Shown: positions 56,806 through 64,000 of the stretch, in pieces
Layout: each line of letters opens with the position of its first letter
How positions within the stretch are numbered: the stretch's first letter is position 1
Assembly: GCA_964472525.1 (NCBI GenBank)
Contig: CAYYLL010000005.1
Span: 1 to 64,000 of the forward strand
Length of the DNA stretch: 64,000 bases
Origin: SZUA-37 sp964472525
Lineage (GTDB): Bacteria > Pseudomonadota > Gammaproteobacteria > UBA6429 > Thiohalophilaceae
Direction of reading: 5' to 3'
Notes under the pieces: model-generated
Databases searched by the model: none
What the model saw: only the letters and a program-made list of their open reading frames with translations
What the model was told of the DNA's origin: nothing
Position numbers and translations under genes: made by a program

Positions 56806-57419
56806 GTGCCTATTGGCCATGGTGGTTAGGTGCGCTCGGTCTTACTGGGATTAGCCTATTATATTTTTTGTTGATTGGGCGATTGCTAGGCGTATCTGGC
56901 AGTTGGGCTAAGGTTGTCTTCTGGCGTGAGCAACAAAAAATGTATAAAGAAAATGAAGCACTAAGTTCACAAGGAGCCGAAGCAATAAACAGTACACTAC
57001 TGGCAGAAACACTCGCTGAATTTGGTGAAGATGCGATGGCCGAGTTAGGTCATGGCACACCACAGCAAACAAAAGAAGCCATGATTGAAAAAGAAAGTCG
57101 ATGGACATCACACCTGACCTTTCTTGTTTCAATTTTTGTTGGTTCGTTACTTGCTTCTATTTTAACCGGTCACTTCCAATTTAGACTGAACTTAAGCACT
57201 ATCCATAGCCAGATATTTGGAGGCTTGTGGGAAGTATGGATCGCTCTTTTTTTTGGCGGCATTATGGTTGGTTTTGGCACTCAAATGGCGGGAGGTTGCA
57301 CATCAGGGCATGGCCTTAGTGGTTCTGCACGTATGATGCCAGCAAGCTTACTTTCGACATTTATTTTCGTAACATCCGCCGTGTCACTATCATTAGTTAT
57401 GAAAGCATTTATATCATGA
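56802..57419 (+). CDS. YeeE/YedE-family membrane protein (first half)
   Basis: Inner-membrane protein of 205 residues with about five helices; TQMAGGCTSGHGLSGSARM is the family Cys motif. YeeE/YedE (PmpA/PmpB, TsuA-like) proteins transport thiosulfate or other sulfur compounds. Overlaps both neighbours by 4 bases: the ankyrin gene upstream and the second YeeE/YedE gene downstream. Confidence 0.88.
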   Translation: MSAYWPWWLGALGLTGISLLYFLLIGRLLGVSGSWAKVVFWREQQKMYKENEALSSQGAEAINSTLLAETLAEFGEDAMAELGHGTPQQTKEAMIEKESRWTSHLTFLVSIFVGSLLASILTGHFQFRLNLSTIHSQIFGGLWEVWIALFFGGIMVGFGTQMAGGCTSGHGLSGSARMMPASLLSTFIFVTSAVSLSLVMKAFIS

Positions 57420-57826
57420 ATGAGCATTTAAAATATTCTATTACCGGGTTATTATTTGGAGCCGTTATTACAAGTATTGGTTTTGGTGATTACAATGAAC
57501 TTTTTCGTATGTTTACCTTAACCGATGTCCGTATGTGGTTGACCTTTGCTGGCGGTGTATTTTTTACGATGACTATATTTTTTATCATACGAAAACACAT
57601 CCCAAAACTGGATAAAAAACTACAACCCGGTACGCTACCAGGTAGCATGATGTTTGGATTTGGTTGGGCAATTTCAGGTGCATGTCCGGCAATTGTTTTT
57701 GTACATCTTGGGGGTGGTTCTCTTGCCGCCATTGCAACTGTTTTTGGTATTACCTTTGGTGTTTGGTTACATCGATACCTACATGCAAAACTTTTTCGTT
57801 GGGATACTGGAACTTGTGGTGTTTAG
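57416..57826 (+). CDS. YeeE/YedE-family membrane protein (second half)
   Basis: Inner-membrane protein of 136 residues with a second YeeE-type Cys motif, FGWAISGACPAIVFVHLG. It pairs with the previous gene as two halves of one sulfur-compound transporter (PmpA/PmpB layout). It is convergent with the MerR regulator gene 6 bases downstream. Confidence 0.87.
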   Translation: MNEHLKYSITGLLFGAVITSIGFGDYNELFRMFTLTDVRMWLTFAGGVFFTMTIFFIIRKHIPKLDKKLQPGTLPGSMMFGFGWAISGACPAIVFVHLGGGSLAAIATVFGITFGVWLHRYLHAKLFRWDTGTCGV

Positions 57827-57832
57827 GTGTGA

Positions 57833-58243
57833 TTAGACAGTATCTTTGAATTGGCTATCAAGTTCATCAATGATGGGACAGCCATCTTCACTACCACGAC
57901 ATAAGTTAAGCAATAGAGTCAGTTCGTTTTTTAATGTTGTTAACTCACTCACCTGTTCTTCTATTGCGGTAAGTTTTAAGGCCGTTAATTGCCTGATGCT
58001 ATCTTTAGCCGTTTGAGGCACCTCACGCATTTTAAGTAAGTCTTTTATTTCATCCAGTGAAAAATTCATGTATTGGGCACGTTTAATAAAACGTAATCGA
58101 GATAAATCTTTATCACTATACTGTCGAATCCCTGATGTGGTGCGTGAAATATTTGTTAATAACCCAATTTTTTCATAATAACGTAAGGTATCAGCCGTTA
58201 CATTGAATTGTCTTGTGACATCCCCAATACGATATAGCGCCAT
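57833..58243 (-). CDS. MerR-family metal-responsive regulator
   Basis: MerR dimer with N-terminal helix-turn-helix (YRIGDVTRQFNVTADTLRYYE) and long coiled coil. The metal-binding loop reads CRGSEDGCPIIDEL, two Cys six residues apart, like the C-terminal pair of CueR/CadR-type sensors; the additional N-terminal-side Cys of ZntR/MerR at the start of the coiled coil is not seen. ATG at 58243 is used. It is on the same strand as, and downstream of, the CcdA/MerT-like operon, whose promoter at 61811 has the matching architecture, so it is the likely activator. Confidence 0.85.
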   Translation of the reverse strand: MALYRIGDVTRQFNVTADTLRYYEKIGLLTNISRTTSGIRQYSDKDLSRLRFIKRAQYMNFSLDEIKDLLKMREVPQTAKDSIRQLTALKLTAIEEQVSELTTLKNELTLLLNLCRGSEDGCPIIDELDSQFKDTV

Positions 58244-58469
58244 TATAAACACCCATTAATTGATAAACTAGATAGCATAGAATAGACAGTTTACTCCCAT
58301 TCTAGTTCCATATATACATACAGTGTATTTCGTCCCAGTAACATTTCATAGCCAATCAAACGGACAAAGGATATTCTTTTAAACTGCTTACATATTCAAT
58401 CTGTCCACCATTTTTTGTGAGCCATAACTGAATCAATCAATACCATAGATGAATAATATATAAAATTTC

Positions 58470-59777
58470 TCAATATTTAATAATAAAAAAGTATTCATTT
58501 AATAAATAAAAACCGGTTAGTACTAGAGTAACTCCTGCAATCAGTTCAAATAATTTTTGGTGCTTTGCCAGTATCTGCAAAGACTCCAACCAGCCCATAC
58601 TCCATGCACCCAAAATAATAGGGATACTCCTACCCAATGCAAATGCAAGTAACAATGCAAAACCAAACAGTGGCGAACCGATGCTGGCACTAGCTGTCAA
58701 TGCCACCAGTAAAGCCGGTGTACAAAAAGGACAGACCGCAACAGAAAAAGGAATACCAAGCAAAAAGGCACCCCAAATACCTGTGACCATGTGGCCTTTC
58801 ATACCGAACCAACGTAAACGAATATTAATAACTCCAGCCCACATTAAACCCATAATAATCAGTAGTGGCCCAAGGAATAAACCCCACTCACGCCCCATCA
58901 CTGATTTTACCCACTCACCGCCCAATGCAGCGATAACACCAAGTGATACATGAGTGACCAACATGCCTAATACAAACGCTCCCCCCATCATCAAGGCACC
59001 ACGTTCTTCATGTGCTTTAGTTACATAAGCCAGCATCATCGGCACCGAAGCAAAAGAAACAGGATTAAAACTAAAAATAAAACCGGCAAGAAAACCAATG
59101 CCAATACCTGTCCAACTAGCATGTTCTAATGCAGCCTTCAGTGTTCCAACATTAATATTTAACGCAGGAATCAACAGAAAAATAGCTGCACTTATTAGTA
59201 AAACAGCGGTTAGATACGGACTGCCTTTTGCAGCACGATTTAATAACTCTAAGCCTTGGTTGTTAATACCTTTATATGACGTAATCACCATGGGCAATGT
59301 AAAAAAACTGGAGAACAGTATGCCGGACAAGATGGCCAACGGAATGGAGTTGACAGTGACAACCAGGCCAAGAACCACCACAACTAAAAGCAAGGTGCAT
59401 GCGGGTAAGGTTAAACCTAGCCGTATGGCAAAAGGTAGTTTTTTAGTGTTGGGGATTAATTTAAAAAATTCTAAATGTGGTACAGGAAGATAAATAAATC
59501 GTGAAACAATATAAATAATTGAAATAGCGGCTAAAATCAGGCTTGGTTGAAAAACTTTCCAGTGAGGTGTATTCAAGAATAGAACTGCTACAACAAAAAT
59601 ACTCACTAACAACAGGGTTCGGCTAATCCAGACTGAAAACAAATTATGACAACATGAATTCTTTTCGATTTTTGCATGCACTCTTTTTGAAAAAAGTGTA
59701 TGCGTTGCGATGGTGCAAGGTTCAAAAAAAGCCAACAGACCTAGTATGATGGCACTGGAAATAAGAAATGTAATCAT
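58470..59777 (-). CDS. CcdA-like thiol-disulfide transmembrane protein
   Basis: Eleven or more hydrophobic helices in 435 residues, as two tandem CcdA/DsbD-transmembrane-like halves. Key Cys lie in FEPCTIATHTLF near the N-terminus and in VAVCPFCTPALLVAL, matching the electron-relay cysteines of CcdA. It would carry reducing power from the cytoplasm to the periplasm. Coupled to the Trx-like gene 5 bases upstream and to MerT/MerP-like genes, so it may keep Cys-metal transfer partners reduced. Confidence 0.78.
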   Translation of the reverse strand: MITFLISSAIILGLLAFFEPCTIATHTLFSKRVHAKIEKNSCCHNLFSVWISRTLLLVSIFVVAVLFLNTPHWKVFQPSLILAAISIIYIVSRFIYLPVPHLEFFKLIPNTKKLPFAIRLGLTLPACTLLLVVVVLGLVVTVNSIPLAILSGILFSSFFTLPMVITSYKGINNQGLELLNRAAKGSPYLTAVLLISAAIFLLIPALNINVGTLKAALEHASWTGIGIGFLAGFIFSFNPVSFASVPMMLAYVTKAHEERGALMMGGAFVLGMLVTHVSLGVIAALGGEWVKSVMGREWGLFLGPLLIIMGLMWAGVINIRLRWFGMKGHMVTGIWGAFLLGIPFSVAVCPFCTPALLVALTASASIGSPLFGFALLLAFALGRSIPIILGAWSMGWLESLQILAKHQKLFELIAGVTLVLTGFYLLNEYFFIIKY

Positions 59778-59782
59778 AATAA

Positions 59783-60076
59783 TTAACCTTGCAATCTTTT
59801 TTCTAATTCAGTACGCAAAATCTTCACTGAAGGTAAACTTGAGAAAATAAGTTCACCATTAATAGCAATTGAAGGTGTTGTCATTACACCAAGGGATACC
59901 GCATAATCTAATTCATCCAATATATTCACTTCTCGCCATTCAATTTTATTGTCATCTTTACTGGCATCTATTTTTTTAACTAATTGGCGCAAAACATCTT
60001 TCGCATGGTTGCATTTACTACAACCCGGTGACGAAAACACTTCAACTCTTATTGGAATATTATTCACCTTACTCAT
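59783..60076 (-). CDS. Small thioredoxin/glutaredoxin-like protein (CxxC)
   Basis: A 97-residue thioredoxin-fold protein; VEVFSSPGCSKCNHAKDVL has the redox CSKC, and MTTPSIAINGELIFS has the cis-Pro. No signal peptide with the ATG at 60076, so cytoplasmic or membrane-associated action. A longer frame upstream overlaps the MerT-like gene and is unlikely. Lies 8 bases after the MerT-like gene and 5 bases before the CcdA-like gene. Confidence 0.82.
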   Translation of the reverse strand: MSKVNNIPIRVEVFSSPGCSKCNHAKDVLRQLVKKIDASKDDNKIEWREVNILDELDYAVSLGVMTTPSIAINGELIFSSLPSVKILRTELEKRLQG

Positions 60077-60084
60077 ATAGTTAT

Positions 60085-60483
60085 TTATAATCCTAACCAA
60101 ATACGTACGGGCAACAGGATATAAGCAGCAGTAAAACCAATACTCCAGATAGCGACTGAAGTCCAATATATCCGTTTATTCCATTTTAATGCTGTACTAC
60201 ATGCTTGACCTAGTGCAGGATCGCTTGGGCAGGAACGTCCCGGTCGGTACATTAACCAACCAGACATCGCTAACATCAATCCAGAAAAAGCAAACACCCA
60301 AATTTTATACTGACTTAAAACAATTAAAAATGGAAAAGCACTGGTCATTGCAGCAACCGTTGCACCTAAGCCAAGTGTGACGAAGATAATCGGGATGGCA
60401 CAGCAAATTAATGTACCGGTTGTCGTGAACAGAGTGGAAATGGTAACACTGTTGTCTTTGAGGTTAGATGTTTGAACACTCAC
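60085..60483 (-). CDS. MerT-like membrane transport protein
   Basis: Three- or four-helix inner-membrane protein of 132 residues. The first helix carries a vicinal Cys pair in GTLICCAIPIIFVTLGLGAT, as in MerT, and a periplasmic or cytoplasmic loop has two more Cys (RSCPSDPALGQACS). These match the Cys layout of mercuric ion uptake proteins. The MerP-like gene is upstream and a CxxC thioredoxin gene downstream. Confidence 0.75.
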   Translation of the reverse strand: MSVQTSNLKDNSVTISTLFTTTGTLICCAIPIIFVTLGLGATVAAMTSAFPFLIVLSQYKIWVFAFSGLMLAMSGWLMYRPGRSCPSDPALGQACSTALKWNKRIYWTSVAIWSIGFTAAYILLPVRIWLGL

Positions 60484-60557
60484 TAAAATAACTCCACTTT
60501 AATATTTTAAAAACTATTCTGTTTAATCTGGATTATCATAGTAAATGACGTACACTT

Positions 60558-60869
60558 TTACTTAATCGGTGTAGTTTTCATACTGCGATAGGTAAAGCCT
60601 GAGTCATTAAATAATTTTTTGAGTTTAGCTTCTTTAAGCTCCATACCTGCTTTTGCATCCACACTAACTAAACCTTTATTAAGGTCAACTTTAATATTAC
60701 TAATGCCGTCTATTTTTTTAAATTTTTTCTCAATGCCATAAGCACAGAATGGACAAGCTAAACCATCAACACGGATATTATAGTGTGTACCTACTGCGGC
60801 ATAACTCACTTGCATGGAGCTAAACAGTACCACTACGCCAAACATACTCATTAATATTGTCTTTCTCAT
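60558..60869 (-). CDS. MerP-like periplasmic heavy-metal-binding protein
   Basis: Secreted HMA-domain protein of 103 residues. The signal peptide ends VSYAAVG, and the metal-binding motif is DGLACPFCAYGIEKKFK, in CxxC position as in MerP, followed by the ferredoxin-like fold (GISNIKVDLNKGLVSV). It would hand Hg(II) or another soft metal to the MerT-like protein. In the middle of a five-gene operon. Confidence 0.86.
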   Translation of the reverse strand: MRKTILMSMFGVVVLFSSMQVSYAAVGTHYNIRVDGLACPFCAYGIEKKFKKIDGISNIKVDLNKGLVSVDAKAGMELKEAKLKKLFNDSGFTYRSMKTTPIK

Positions 60870-60904
60870 TTTATTACTCCTTAGTTATTAATTTATTAAA
60901 TTGA

Positions 60905-61735
60905 CTATAAGTGCCATTCAAAACTAATCTTGGCGCGATAATCTGATTTTTCTTGTGTACCATTCAAGTCACTGATTATGGGCAATTGTATACCGCCTCT
61001 TACGGCAAAATTTTTGATGGTCCACATAAATCCAGGAGCAATAAACCATTCATCACCTCCCGTATTAAGAACGGTATTACCGTTGAGTGTCGCCCGGTCA
61101 CCAAGCTCGCCATTGAGTTCCAGTAAATAAACCATATCCGGTTCGATATAACTCGTCAGGTGGGGACGCACACCTACAACAAAGTCAACCCGGGTTTTGC
61201 TACCCCGTTTTAAACCTGCACTGTTGGTTCCATTTTCACGATACCGTACACTCGCCCAACGATACCAGGAACGACCTTCGTAACCATATGACAGGCCAAC
61301 TACACTATCGGTGGTGCCTGTACCTAATGCGGGGGCTGTGTTTTTATCGCCCGTTTGACCAAACAGTTTTAATGAAATGGCTGCACTTTCTTGTAAGCCC
61401 AGACTATCTCTGCGCCAGAAGCGGTACTTGGTAAACACCGCTGCATCACCATAACCACTTGAGGCATTGCCATTATCGGCTTTAATAGCATAGGGAATAT
61501 CAATTCCCATTGCCCAGTCTCCAGTTAAACCATAAGTCACTTCCAGCCCCAATTTATTTTCAACTTCAGAACCTTTTTTGGATGTTTCTAATTCAGTTGC
61601 AACTTCATATCCCTCTTTAAAAAGAACATGCGGGCCTTGTCCAAAAATAGGATCGTGTGCAAATGCACTGCTAATGGAAAAACTGGATAAAAATATTAAA
61701 CTTAGTCCAAATTTTATTTTATGTTGAAGAACCAT
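60905..61735 (-). CDS. Outer-membrane transporter-like barrel (MetA_pathway type)
   Basis: Secreted barrel of 276 residues; signal peptide ends SSAFAHDP. It has many alternating strands (VTYGLTGDWAMGIDIPY, FVVGVRPHLTSYI, FAVRGGIQLPII) and a terminal aromatic-His (SFEWHL), resembling phenol_MetA_deg-type outer-membrane proteins. First gene of the MerP/MerT-like operon, directly behind the MerR-type promoter; may admit metal complexes to the periplasm (inference). Confidence 0.68.
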   Translation of the reverse strand: MVLQHKIKFGLSLIFLSSFSISSAFAHDPIFGQGPHVLFKEGYEVATELETSKKGSEVENKLGLEVTYGLTGDWAMGIDIPYAIKADNGNASSGYGDAAVFTKYRFWRRDSLGLQESAAISLKLFGQTGDKNTAPALGTGTTDSVVGLSYGYEGRSWYRWASVRYRENGTNSAGLKRGSKTRVDFVVGVRPHLTSYIEPDMVYLLELNGELGDRATLNGNTVLNTGGDEWFIAPGFMWTIKNFAVRGGIQLPIISDLNGTQEKSDYRAKISFEWHL

Positions 61736-61810
61736 TATTTACCTCGTTCATATATGCTTAATATCAAGCTATGTTTGTTGTTAAGTCACTTAATTTCTTA
61801 ACTTGAGGTA

Positions 61811-61841
61811 ATCATAGAAGCTGGAGTGAACTCCAGGTCAA
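61811..61841 (-). promoter_or_regulatory. MerR-type promoter of the MerP/MerT-like operon
   Basis: On the minus strand TTGACC (61841-61836) is separated by exactly 19 bases from TATGAT (61816-61811). The spacer holds the dyad CTGGAGT-tc-ACTCCAG (61836-61821). The over-long spacer with a central dyad is the signature of MerR-activated promoters. It lies about 75 bases upstream of the operon. Confidence 0.8.
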
Positions 61842-61931
61842 GCGTTTTATGTCCTAAATCCCAATTTTTTTGCAATTAATTCACTAAAAAGTGAAATTAA
61901 GGGGAAAATAGAACCTCCAATAAAAGCAGCA

Positions 61932-62204
61932 TTATGGTAGTAGTCGGTTAATCCATTTTACGAATTTGCGTGTCCCAGCACTAAACAATTTGGGCGCATA
62001 AGCTGAATTCACCACACGTCGATGGATTTGTGCCAGCGTCGGATACGCGTAAATGGCTGCAGAAATGTCCCTTATCTTAGTGCCTGTTTGCATGGCTAAA
62101 ACAATTTCATGGATAAGTTCACCTGCATGCGGACCCAAAATTGACGCGCCTAGTATTTTCCCCTTGTGTGTCACCAGTTTATAGAAGCCTGCTGTTAAAT
62201 AGAC
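61932..62204 (-). pseudogene. C-terminal remnant of a pyridine nucleotide-disulfide reductase
   Basis: Only the dimerisation end of a MerA/lipoamide-dehydrogenase-like flavoprotein remains: VYLTAGFYKLVTHKGKILGA, SILGPHAGELIHEIVLAMQ, AAIYAYPTLAQIH. The FAD and NAD domains are missing, so it is a 5'-truncated remnant. It resembles the non-MerA FAD reductases found beside CcdA-type genes rather than the merA at 23519 (no Cys-Cys end). Confidence 0.8.
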
Positions 62205-62275
62205 TTTAACAGTAATATATTATTTTTTCGTCACTCTTCCCCTACGAGAATTAAAACAAAGGAAACCATAATTAA

Positions 62276-63100
62276 TTACTTGTTTCTGTGCAGCTCACTT
62301 ATAAGTCCCTTAATTCTTAATAAGTCACCGTCCAGTGCCGGCTGGCCATACCACCATTGATAATCTGGTGATTGATGTCCAATACCAAGGTATACATTCC
62401 TTAAGTGCTGCTGCATTGATTTCATTATTGTTCTGGCGGGTTTAAGTTTAGCACGACTGAATTTTACGGATGCCTGATCGATAAGCTTTAATCCTTCACG
62501 TACTTTTTTGCGAGCGATCTCCAACATGCTTTCACCATTAACTAATAAACGTGTGATATATCGAGGTGCATGGCAGTTCTGACAGACACTGCGTATTCTG
62601 CCTTCAATTTTATCTGCTGCATTATTATCCATTAACGAAGGTCGGGTCATATTGTTTATATTATGATCTGCACTATGTAGATGGCAATAACTACAACCTG
62701 GGGCACGATAGTTTGCCATAGAAAGGGATTGTTGCCAGTCATAACTGTTTTTTTCCAGCTGCATAATGATGCCATGTTTTGAACTGGTATAGCTGTGTAC
62801 AACGGGTGCTTTTTTTCCACCATGGCAGTCAATGCAAGTTGAGTCACGACGTGCATGGCTGGCTGCTTTCTTATGAAGTTTTCCATGGCAGGCAACACAA
62901 TTAGTTACAGGTTGCGTACGGGCATGAATACTTTTCCCCCAGTCTTTTATCAGCTGGGGCTTGTCTTTTTCATGGCATTGAATGCAGGCTTTGTTTTCAA
63001 TAATACCTGTTGGGGCGGGCTTATCGGCGGCATATGTCTGGATACTGATTAGACCTAAAATAAAAACCGGAAAATATTTTCTGAATAAACAGAATCCCAT
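62276..63100 (-). CDS. Five-heme cytochrome c, HAO-like C-terminal part
   Basis: Secreted multiheme cytochrome of 274 residues (signal peptide ends IQTYAADK). Five heme motifs: CIQCH, CVACH, CIDCH, CSYCH and CQNCH. The C-terminal helical part (RTIMKSMQQHLRNVYLGIGH, DYQWWYGQPALDG) resembles hydroxylamine-oxidoreductase-family proteins. Its start overlaps the stop of the next cytochrome gene by one base (TAATG). Both share the pattern NY-x-AP-x-C-x-YCH, so they are paralogous or halves of one octaheme/decaheme system. Confidence 0.8.
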   Translation of the reverse strand: MGFCLFRKYFPVFILGLISIQTYAADKPAPTGIIENKACIQCHEKDKPQLIKDWGKSIHARTQPVTNCVACHGKLHKKAASHARRDSTCIDCHGGKKAPVVHSYTSSKHGIIMQLEKNSYDWQQSLSMANYRAPGCSYCHLHSADHNINNMTRPSLMDNNAADKIEGRIRSVCQNCHAPRYITRLLVNGESMLEIARKKVREGLKLIDQASVKFSRAKLKPARTIMKSMQQHLRNVYLGIGHQSPDYQWWYGQPALDGDLLRIKGLISELHRNK

Positions 63101-64000
63101 TAGTTATTCTCCCGGTTAAAATCAGTATATTCACCCTTCAACCAGATATCTTTAATAGTGCTTTCATCTATTTTTATTTTTCCTTGTGTCCGTAGTTTTT
63201 CTGCCTTGAGTTTTATTTCTTTCAAACTTATATCTATTGATTTATGTGCTTTGTTAACAAAGGAAATATCACCATGGGCAGAACCCTTGTAGGCACCCAG
63301 ATTTCCGAAGTACCACATTTCAAAATAGTCCCGTTCGATGGGCGATACATTATAAAAAGCAGAGGCCTGTCCTTCAAAAAAACCAATTCGTTCTCGTTGA
63401 AATAAACTATCTGCATCGTCACCAGGGTAAAAAGGTCGCTGAGCGACGGATGGGAACAGGTTATTACTTGCACGCAGATCTTTAAGAATACCTTCAGCTT
63501 CATAGAGCTTGTTCCATGTTCGTTTACGTTCAACATCCATGGATTTAAGTTGCTGTGCTGACCAATCCTTATCATGGCAATCACTGCAAAGCTTTATCCA
63601 CTTCTTACGTTTTATTTTATTACCTGCACTTAATGGATTAATTTCTTTAAGACCAAATTTCCAGATTGATTTATCCGCCACCTGATGCTTGCCTTCATCC
63701 ATATGACAATAAGCACAGGTGGGTGCCGGATAATTACCCTTTTTAAGTGGTTTTGACCAGTCCCAGTTTTCACCTTCTTTAAGATAAATCTGACCATGAG
63801 CAGAATTAAAAAATGTTTCATCATCAGGGTGTGGCGGTCCACTATGACAGGTAATGCAGGCTTCAGGTCGTCGTGCTTCGGCAGCACTGAATTTATGACG
63901 ACTATGACAAGAGTCACATTTGGTGGCAACTGAATGACATTGCAGGCAAGCGGTTACTTCAGCCTTTGGTTTATCAACAAAATGTTTTGCATCCAATGCT
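63100..64000 (-). CDS. Multiheme cytochrome c, HAO-like (partial)
   Basis: At least 300 residues, open to the window edge, so the N-terminus and any signal peptide lie outside. Five heme motifs are visible: CLQCH, CDSCH, CITCH, CAYCH and CSDCH. The C-terminal part (YFEMWYFGNLGAYKGSAHGD) resembles HAO-family helical regions. It is translationally coupled to the five-heme gene downstream (stop and start overlap by one base). Likely periplasmic electron transfer, possibly N- or S-compound oxidation or reduction. Confidence 0.8.
   Translation of the reverse strand, partial: ALDAKHFVDKPKAEVTACLQCHSVATKCDSCHSRHKFSAAEARRPEACITCHSGPPHPDDETFFNSAHGQIYLKEGENWDWSKPLKKGNYPAPTCAYCHMDEGKHQVADKSIWKFGLKEINPLSAGNKIKRKKWIKLCSDCHDKDWSAQQLKSMDVERKRTWNKLYEAEGILKDLRASNNLFPSVAQRPFYPGDDADSLFQRERIGFFEGQASAFYNVSPIERDYFEMWYFGNLGAYKGSAHGDISFVNKAHKSIDISLKEIKLKAEKLRTQGKIKIDESTIKDIWLKGEYTDFNRENN

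Noticed and set aside
59783..60166. Longer thioredoxin start at 60166
   Set aside because: The extra 30 residues overlap the MerT-like coding region and are not thioredoxin-like; the ATG at 60076 fits the fold.

Overview
The window looks like the chromosome of a low-GC gammaproteobacterium that respires and lives with toxic metals. The lineage is inferred from protein families only (Cti, RquA, DeaD, an HME-RND efflux system and HAO-like multiheme cytochromes). No rRNA or tRNA gene was recognised, so the genus stays open.

1-13 kb: ordinary metabolic and membrane genes (acetolactate synthase with an aldehyde dehydrogenase, a DUF4403 lipoprotein, a class V aminotransferase, a small beta-barrel, a cardiolipin-synthase-like PLD enzyme, DUF2231 and DUF202 membrane proteins). 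Several decayed genes lie among them: a MerR regulator with an internal deletion and a stop, a small membrane protein behind a solitary Rieske gene, and a permease broken by several lesions.

13-25 kb: FMN-dependent glutamate synthase-like protein, fatty acid cis/trans isomerase, a P1B-4-like metal ATPase, ferredoxin-NADP reductase, an SQR/NDH-2-like flavoprotein, a probable rhodoquinone methyltransferase (RquA), a cytochrome c remnant, and a mercuric reductase behind a mer-type promoter with no merR beside it.

25.2-33.6 kb: a composite element. It has TG...CA ends, 22-bp-spaced subterminal repeats in inverted orientation, and a 6-bp flanking duplication (GGGATT at 25179 and 33611). It carries ArsR/SmtB, an APC-motif P1B ATPase, a CzcI-like protein and a truncated czcC. 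It also carries a KfrA-like / DUF5131 (Gp37/Gp68) / TcmP operon, divergent from a tyrosine recombinase across a palindrome-rich gap that resembles a resolution site. No DDE transposase was seen. Directly outside the right end lie a broken arsC, arsR, acr3 and a second related tyrosine recombinase (33.7-37.2 kb).

37-49 kb: outer-membrane Omp85-like protein, DUF4336, an AraC/GyrI regulator, gene remnants, a YHS/TRASH metal-binding protein, DEAD-box helicase with a clear terminator, pirin, glutathionyl-hydroquinone reductase, DoxX, LysR, and a TlpA thioredoxin with a secreted partner.

49-62 kb: a metal-handling block. It holds czcI-czcC-czcB-czcA plus a CDF-like transporter, a Cys-rich ankyrin protein with two YeeE/YedE sulfur-transport genes, and an operon (outer-membrane protein, MerP-like, MerT-like, CxxC thioredoxin, CcdA-like). 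That operon sits behind a textbook 19-bp-spacer MerR-type promoter, and a two-cysteine MerR regulator is encoded at its distal end. 62-64 kb holds a reductase remnant and two adjacent five-heme cytochromes that resemble a split HAO-family protein; the second runs off the window.

Overall, metal detoxification (Hg, As, Zn/Cd/Co-type efflux) and flexible electron transport dominate. There is strong evidence of past element insertion and decay.
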